The notes below the pieces were generated by a model, which worked only from the letters and a program-made list of their open reading frames with translations, made no database searches and was not told where the DNA came from. A stretch of 64,000 nucleotides of DNA from Bacteroidota bacterium (lineage in GTDB: Bacteria; Bacteroidota; Bacteroidia; B-17B0; Aurantibacillaceae), in contig JAFDYI010000022.1 of the NCBI GenBank assembly GCA_018267475.1, forward strand, positions 62,001-126,000. Direction: 5' to 3'. Positions 59,445 through 64,000 of this stretch are shown here, piece by piece. Position numbers and translations under genes: made by a program. Numbering within the stretch: position 1 is the stretch's first letter; every line of letters begins with the position of its first letter.

Positions 59445-61808
59445 ATGAAAAAAGTTACACTCTTTCTGTTTTCTATTTCTATTTTATCGGTTACGGCACA
59501 ACAACGCTACAACTACGATACTTTGGTAAAAATTATTACCTATCAGATTAATGTTTTTAGAAATGAAAATCGTTTAGATAGCTTTCAAAATAGCGACATT
59601 TTAACCCAAGCGGCTATTTATAGCTCCTCTAATATGGCTGATAACGAAAAGGTGAACGCACAAGCTTTAAGCAAAACCACCCCTAAATTTTTGAAAAAAG
59701 CAGGCGCTACACAAAAAGGACAAGAGTTGGTGCTGGTTACTCCCATCGGCAAAGGGCAAAACCAAATAAAACCGATTGATGTAGCCAAAACTATTTTACA
59801 AAAATGGTTTCTCGGAAAAAAAGAAAAAGAAATTCTTTTAAACCCTGAAAACACATACATAGGTATCAATTGCGTAGGCGATGATGAAGAAAAACGCGTG
59901 TATATATCGCTCATGTTAGGCAGTTTCCAAACCTTTAATGTGGGCGCAAAACATAAAAAAGAATTACCGGTTCCTTTTAATAATAAATCAAAAAAATTAA
60001 AAGACAGCGATCCGAAGCATTGCAAAAATTGCGATAAGTGGAAAGATTACGAAGCGCTGCAAAAAGGCCTTTCAGTTGAAAATGGAAAAATTTATTTATC
60101 GTATAACAATATAAAAAATTTGAAACGACTGCTTAAACGACCTACTGATGGACTGGCCGTTGATATCGTGCAAAAAAAACAATATACCCAAGCAGAATAC
60201 AATATCATGGATAATACCCTGCGTAATAAAGGCGTGATGCAAAAGGTGATAAAGAAGGATAAATTGTTTTCTAAAAATTTAATAAAACCCAGCGATCCAA
60301 AGAAAAAAAATAAAAAAACCAATCAATTAAAAGTGCTCATGGGCACGTTTCCAAAAAAAATAAACGATGCTTATGAACTTAATTTACTTGTTATTCAAGA
60401 TGGGTACGTTTGCAAAACGCTCATGCGCTCCTATATGGAATATACCGACAACGAGTCGGGGGCGCCTATAGAAATGTTGCCTATGCCTGAAAGTATTGCC
60501 GCTAAAACTCCGCCTTTTGAACCCAAGTCGGAAAGCGCGCTGCTTACCTTTTCTATCCCTTTCGAAAAAAACAAATCGGAATTTAAAAAAGAAGATATTA
60601 AACCCTTTATTGATGCGCTAAACGAACCCGACTTTACCATTGACGGTTTGTATATTTACGCCTACTCATCTATAGAAGGCGACTCAACTGCCAATAGCAA
60701 ACTGCAACGCAAACGTGCCGAAAGCGTTACAAAAGTACTGCAACAAATGCAACAAAGTAAAATTACCCCTACTATCATCACCAATGATTCTTGGCAACTT
60801 TTTCAATTAGAAATGGAAGATGGCAAGTACGATTACCTTACTAAAATGACGAAGAAAGAAGCCATACAAAAAATAAACAATACTAAAGGTTTAGCGGAAG
60901 AGTTAGAACCCACCCTGGCTAAAGAACGCTTTGCGCAAATGGTAATGGACGTTACCTACGATATTAGCGGAGCTAAAGAAGAAAAATTTTGCGTTATCCA
61001 ATTTAATAGAGCCGCTAAGGCAGGCAATATAAAGCAAGCTTATAAAATTATGGATTACATCGCGCAAAAAATTAAAGACAAAAAATTTTCCAACGAAAGT
61101 TTAGAAAAATTAGAAATACCCCATGATGCTAAGCTAGTGGGTTTGCAAATGAATAAAATATATTACGATTATATATTGAATGGAAAGGTAGTAAGCGATA
61201 AAAACTACCAAGATATACAAGCACTTCAAAAAGAGATAAGCGACAACAGCATTATTAATTACAACACTCTTTTTTGCAGCATACAAATAGATTCTGTTCT
61301 AGGCGATAAAATGGCACAAGCCGCCACACAAAGTAAAATAGATGCCCTATATAAAAGCGACATACCAAAAAATACAGTGAACGGATTAAACATAGAATGG
61401 CAATTTAAAATTATGGACGCGCTGGATACCTTAGAGGGCTCGGAAGCGCAGCGGCAAGCTTGTGTAGATAAAATAAAATCGTTTTATAATTTTAAAGAGG
61501 GAAATAAACAAAATGCCCTTAAACTGGCTTACGCTTTTGCACGTGTAAAAGATTATAAATTTGCTTCGGATATTTTAGAACCGTACCTAAATGCGAAAGA
61601 CGAAAAAACGCTGTATGCTTATGTAGCCATTACCTCACACCTTCCGGAAAAATTTTTCTCTCGTAAATTTTCTAAGGCATTAAGCGATATTAAAAAAATA
61701 AACCCCGAAAAATATTGTACCCTTTTTGGCGATCCCTTTTTAAGTTTTCAGATATTGGATAACCCGGATATAAAAAAGGAGTACAACCAATCTAATTGTG
61801 CAAAATAG
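59445..61808 (+). CDS. Exported CAP-domain and OmpA-like domain protein
   Basis: A 787-residue protein. After a signal peptide (about 1-18, ILSVTAQ) comes a CAP/SCP-like domain (about 22-170: FRNENRLDSFQ, then LTQAAIYSSSNMADNEK, GQELVLV, NPENTYIGINCV). A linker rich in Lys/Asn follows, then an OmpA-like domain (about 360-470: FSIPFEKNKSEFKKEDIKPFID, IYAYSSIEGDSTANSKLQRKRAESV), which usually binds peptidoglycan. The C-terminal 280 residues are helical, possibly TPR-like (GNIKQAYKIMDYIAQK, ALKLAYAFARVKDYKFAS). The joining of CAP and OmpA modules in one protein is uncommon. It may link the outer membrane to the cell wall. Confidence 0.8.
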   Translation: MKKVTLFLFSISILSVTAQQRYNYDTLVKIITYQINVFRNENRLDSFQNSDILTQAAIYSSSNMADNEKVNAQALSKTTPKFLKKAGATQKGQELVLVTPIGKGQNQIKPIDVAKTILQKWFLGKKEKEILLNPENTYIGINCVGDDEEKRVYISLMLGSFQTFNVGAKHKKELPVPFNNKSKKLKDSDPKHCKNCDKWKDYEALQKGLSVENGKIYLSYNNIKNLKRLLKRPTDGLAVDIVQKKQYTQAEYNIMDNTLRNKGVMQKVIKKDKLFSKNLIKPSDPKKKNKKTNQLKVLMGTFPKKINDAYELNLLVIQDGYVCKTLMRSYMEYTDNESGAPIEMLPMPESIAAKTPPFEPKSESALLTFSIPFEKNKSEFKKEDIKPFIDALNEPDFTIDGLYIYAYSSIEGDSTANSKLQRKRAESVTKVLQQMQQSKITPTIITNDSWQLFQLEMEDGKYDYLTKMTKKEAIQKINNTKGLAEELEPTLAKERFAQMVMDVTYDISGAKEEKFCVIQFNRAAKAGNIKQAYKIMDYIAQKIKDKKFSNESLEKLEIPHDAKLVGLQMNKIYYDYILNGKVVSDKNYQDIQALQKEISDNSIINYNTLFCSIQIDSVLGDKMAQAATQSKIDALYKSDIPKNTVNGLNIEWQFKIMDALDTLEGSEAQRQACVDKIKSFYNFKEGNKQNALKLAYAFARVKDYKFASDILEPYLNAKDEKTLYAYVAITSHLPEKFFSRKFSKALSDIKKINPEKYCTLFGDPFLSFQILDNPDIKKEYNQSNCAK

Positions 61809-61834
61809 GCACCTTTTCCTAAATAGCTAGGCAA

Positions 61835-61864
61835 TAAAAAAGGGCGTTTAAAACGCCCTTTTTT
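61835..61864. terminator. Bidirectional terminator
   Basis: AAAGGGCGTTT and AAACGCCCTTT, GC-rich stem with A-run before and T-run after. It serves the CAP-OmpA gene and the convergent Ala-rich lipoprotein gene. Confidence 0.85.
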
Positions 61865-61886
61865 GAACCAATAACTTTAAAAAAAA

Positions 61887-62270
61887 TTATTTTGATTTAG
61901 TGCCACCAGTACGAACAGCGTTAGCAGCAGGAGCTCCAGAGCCACTTGCGGCACCTTCTTTAGTAGCGCCGGTACGAACAGGACCTGTTTCTTTTTTATG
62001 AGGAGCGGCATGATGCCCTTTTCCTTTCGCTTCTTCTTCTGCTTTTTTCAATGAATCGGCTTTAGCTACGGTAGCTAACGAATCGGCTTTGGCTTGTGCA
62101 GCAGCAGCTTCAACAGCTGCTTTTTCGGCTGCAGCGGCAGAGTCGGCTTTCATTACAGCTGTTAGTGAATCTTGTTTGGCTTTTTCAGCAGCTTCTAATT
62201 CTGCTTTGCTAGGCCCGCATGCCACTAATACAGCACCTGCGGCAAGAGCTAAGATAGATAGTTTTTTCAT
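61887..62270 (-). CDS. Ala/Lys-rich lipoprotein
   Basis: A 127-residue lipoprotein with lipobox LVAC (about residues 15-18). The mature part is low-complexity: about 65 residues of Ala, Lys, Glu and Ser with heptad-like pattern (coiled coil), then a His-containing segment (GKGHHAAPHKK) and a repeat of RTGATK and RTGGTK near the end. No known family; a structural or linker role is likely. Divergent promoters with the next gene overlap. Confidence 0.75.
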   Translation of the reverse strand: MKKLSILALAAGAVLVACGPSKAELEAAEKAKQDSLTAVMKADSAAAAEKAAVEAAAAQAKADSLATVAKADSLKKAEEEAKGKGHHAAPHKKETGPVRTGATKEGAASGSGAPAANAVRTGGTKSK

Positions 62271-62299
62271 GTTTTTTTTTAAATAAGGTTTTAAGGCTG

Positions 62300-62328
62300 C
62301 AAAAATAAAAAAATATTTTGTTTCACAA
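62300..62328 (-). promoter_or_regulatory. Promoter of the Ala-rich lipoprotein gene
   Basis: On the minus strand TTG (62328-62326), an 18-base spacer and TATTTTTG (62307-62300). The promoter overlaps the divergent promoter at 62318-62345. Confidence 0.6.
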
Positions 62329-62345
62329 AAAAAAGAGTACCTTTG
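62318..62345 (+). promoter_or_regulatory. Promoter of the DUF5011-like lipoprotein gene
   Basis: TTG at 62318-62320, a 17-base spacer and TACCTTTG at 62338-62345. Leader about 24 bases to the ATG at 62375. The in-frame TTG at 62318 is the -33 element, not a start codon. Confidence 0.7.
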
Positions 62346-62374
62346 CGCCTCAAAAAATAAAAAAATTACAATTT

Positions 62375-63082
62375 ATGAAAAAACAATTTTTAAACGCAGC
62401 TGCTATTGTTTTAGCAGTAGGAACATTAAGCTTAGTGGGTTGTAAAAAAGACAACACCACGCCCCCCGCCATCTCATTAACCGGAAGCAGTTTGGTAACT
62501 GTTAACTTGGGCGCTACCTATACCGATGCCGGCGCTACGGCTACAGATAGCAAAAACGACAACATTACCTCAAGCATTGTTACTACCGGTTTGCCTATCA
62601 ATACCAACCAATGCGGCTCGTATGTAGTTACTTACAACGTTACTGATAAATCGGGTAATGCAGCCCCTGCCGTTACCAGAACGGTACAAGTAAGCGCTAC
62701 TCCTATAGCAGGTACTTACTCAGTATCTCCTGATTCTGTTTCGGGTGGATCTTCTGCAAACAACGGTGTATGGAATTACAATGTAGTCGTTACAGCATCT
62801 TCTACCATTTATAACGGTATCATTCTTACTAATTTTGCGGGTTTAGGAAGTACTACCTCTGTGTCAGCAACTATTAATGGTACTGCTGTAACTATACCTA
62901 CTCAAACTGTTTCTGCCGGTGGCGGTGTTATTGCGATTGCAGGCACAGGCACTTATTCAGTAAACCCGAGCGCTTCTTTACCAGGTGCTGTGGCCGGTAT
63001 TACTAATATCGTTTATACCACTACTACCGGTACCGCTACTTCGGTTTACGGAAACGGAAAAGCTACTTACATCAAACAATAG
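62375..63082 (+). CDS. DUF5011-like Ig-fold lipoprotein
   Basis: A 235-residue lipoprotein (lipobox LVGC, followed by KKDN). The first Ig-like domain (about 25-110) has the DUF5011 signs LGATYTDAGATATD and GSYVVTYNVTDKSGNAAPAVTRTV. The second half (about 115-235) is a beta-rich BT_2262-like region (ISPDSV, NNGVWNYNVVVTASS). Related proteins are found at the surface and in polysaccharide utilisation loci, but no SusC/SusD genes are here. The start codon is decided by the promoter at 62318-62345. Confidence 0.88.
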   Translation: MKKQFLNAAAIVLAVGTLSLVGCKKDNTTPPAISLTGSSLVTVNLGATYTDAGATATDSKNDNITSSIVTTGLPINTNQCGSYVVTYNVTDKSGNAAPAVTRTVQVSATPIAGTYSVSPDSVSGGSSANNGVWNYNVVVTASSTIYNGIILTNFAGLGSTTSVSATINGTAVTIPTQTVSAGGGVIAIAGTGTYSVNPSASLPGAVAGITNIVYTTTTGTATSVYGNGKATYIKQ

Positions 63083-63103
63083 CCAATATAAAACGTATAG
63101 ATA

Positions 63104-63133
63104 AAAAGCCGCCTTATTTAAGGCGGCTTTTTT
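63104..63133 (+). terminator. Intrinsic terminator after the lipoprotein gene
   Basis: AAAAGCCGCCTTA and TAAGGCGGCTTTT with a short loop and a T-run. Confidence 0.9.
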
Positions 63134-63238
63134 GCTTTTATGAAGAATGAAGAGGACTCATCATCAGATTGAAGCTAATTGATAATCAATGAAATAAAAA
63201 ATAAATTATTTTTATTCTGAGCATTCGCTTTTTTTCTA

Positions 63239-63246
63239 TACTTTTG
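63239..63246 (+). promoter_or_regulatory. -7 element for the LuxR-type regulator
   Basis: TACTTTTG, 24 bases before the ATG at 63270. No TTG at -33 is visible. Confidence 0.4.
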
Positions 63247-63269
63247 CTTAATTAAAATCATTTTAAATA

Positions 63270-63941
63270 ATGTTGAAGATTTTACTTGCCGATAACAGTG
63301 TACTTACCCGAGAGGGGTTTAAGCACTTGGCAAAAGAATTTTGTAAAGAAGTTAGTATTAGCGAGGTTACTCAAAAAAAAGAACTCATACCGGCTTTAAA
63401 AAAACACAGGCCTTCTATTTTGGTTATTGATCCTGCGGGCATACCTTTTTTGCCTGCCGACGTAGTGCATATAAAAACTCATTTTAGCAATCTGCATATT
63501 TTAGCTATCAGCCCTATGTTGCAAAAAGAAGAGATCTCGTTGCTGCTGCACGCGGGCGTTACCAGTTTTTTGCTGAAAGAGTGCGACCAGCAAGAGATTT
63601 GCGATGCTATAGAAAACACTAAAGAGGGCAAACGTTTTTTATGCGGACAAATAGTAGAGGTTCTTACCCAACAAGAAGAAGTTTCTCATAAAATGTCCGT
63701 TAAAAAAGTATCCTGCGGCGGTATTGTTATTTCTGATAGAGAGATAGAGATTATTAAGCATATTGCCTTAGGCTTATCCAACAAGCAAATTGCTGAAAAA
63801 CTATTTTTAAGTTTTCATACGGTTCATACGCATCGCAAAAACGTAATGCAAAAATTGGGCGTAAACAATACGGCCGGGGTGGTTATGTTTGCCGTAAAAA
63901 ACAATTTGCTGAGCGATGAAAAATTGCCTCACATCAATTAG
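63270..63941 (+). CDS. NarL/LuxR-type response regulator
   Basis: A 223-residue regulator with a receiver domain (about 1-120) and a C-terminal LuxR HTH (about 155-215). The phospho-accepting Asp is in ILVIDPAG (about residue 54). The switch Lys is in LLKECD and the switch Ser in LAISP. The acidic pocket is LADNS, with only one Asp where DD is normal. HTH: SDREIEIIKHIALGLSNKQIAEKLFLSFHTVHTHRKNVMQKLGV. A kinase partner is not in the window. The loss of one acidic residue suggests weaker metal binding and possibly phosphorylation-independent action. Confidence 0.9.
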   Translation: MLKILLADNSVLTREGFKHLAKEFCKEVSISEVTQKKELIPALKKHRPSILVIDPAGIPFLPADVVHIKTHFSNLHILAISPMLQKEEISLLLHAGVTSFLLKECDQQEICDAIENTKEGKRFLCGQIVEVLTQQEEVSHKMSVKKVSCGGIVISDREIEIIKHIALGLSNKQIAEKLFLSFHTVHTHRKNVMQKLGVNNTAGVVMFAVKNNLLSDEKLPHIN

Positions 63942-63946
63942 ATGTT

Positions 63947-64000
63947 TTATTCTACTACGTAGCTGCGCCCCTCTTCGGCTATCCATGTGTTTTCAAAAAT
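63947..64000 (-). CDS. C-terminal end of a minus-strand gene running off the window
   Basis: Seventeen residues and a stop: IFENTWIAEEGRSYVVE. Convergent with the LuxR-type gene, 5 bases apart. Too short to name; a real gene is suggested by the normal codon use and the short convergent gap. Confidence 0.5.
   Translation of the reverse strand: MFENTWIAEEGRSYVVE

Noticed and set aside
63140-63238. Possible small RNA in the A/T-rich gap before the LuxR-type regulator
   Set aside because: No stable hairpin or terminator of its own; only the -7 box of the next gene is supported.

Overview
The window comes from a Bacteroidota chromosome, most likely a free-living, T9SS-bearing lineage (Chitinophagales, Sphingobacteriales or Flavobacteriales-like) rather than a gut Bacteroides. 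The evidence is eight proteins with type IX secretion C-terminal signals (both the Por/type A and the gliding-motility CHU_C/type B kind), promoters of the Bacteroidota form TTTG-N17-20-TAnnTTTG, A-rich leaders without Shine-Dalgarno sites, a stand-alone RRM RNA-binding protein, and LptB, UvrB, GrpE-DnaJ and RimK of the Bacteroidota type.

Layout. 1-7.9 kb: the end of a large adhesin-like T9SS protein, a histidine kinase, a secreted vWA protein, uvrB, two small paralogous T9SS proteins and a WYL regulator. 7.9-12 kb: aminotransferase, XRE-S24 repressor, SprT-like protease, RRM protein. 12-18 kb: a 1283-residue Ig/PKD-repeat T9SS protein, a LytTR response regulator and an Ala-rich T9SS protein. 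18-28 kb: cysS facing a four-gene minus-strand operon (Pls/PosA-like synthetase with adenylation and carrier domains, outer-membrane-like protein, T9SS propeller protein, recO). 28-40 kb: a tightly overlapping minus-strand run that begins with a restriction-modification-like island (two methyltransferases, GxxExxY nuclease-like protein, two RhuM proteins, YhcG nuclease, GIY-YIG-helicase) and reads straight into envelope genes (flippase-like protein, GT2 glycosyltransferase, OppC-like permease). 40-53 kb: a 1580-residue T9SS protein, then grpE-dnaJ, a retropepsin-like protease with rimK, an M16 peptidase, a HhH protein, tadA and a methyltransferase, probably largely co-transcribed. 53-64 kb: an FG-GAP T9SS protein, a Lpd-like flavoprotein without its redox cysteines, a biotin-dependent carboxylase beta subunit, tRNA-Gln, lptB, a CAP-OmpA protein, two lipoproteins and a LuxR-type regulator.

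The most unusual content is in 34.5-39.1 kb. (1) Four near-perfect 25-27 bp odd-length palindromes lie inside coding sequence: one in each of the two RhuM genes at exactly the same alignment column, and two adjacent ones in yhcG. (2) The GxxExxY gene is bounded by about 42-bp inverted terminal repeats, and a gene-less pair of the same repeats sits at the end of the second methyltransferase gene, so both look like copies of a small mobile unit. (3) yhcG is bounded by 29-bp direct repeats that overlap the start codons of yhcG and of the helicase gene, so it could be lost or gained without damaging either neighbour. Together these suggest a modular defence operon whose accessory genes are exchanged as cassettes and whose RhuM and YhcG genes carry embedded palindromic sites of unknown purpose.
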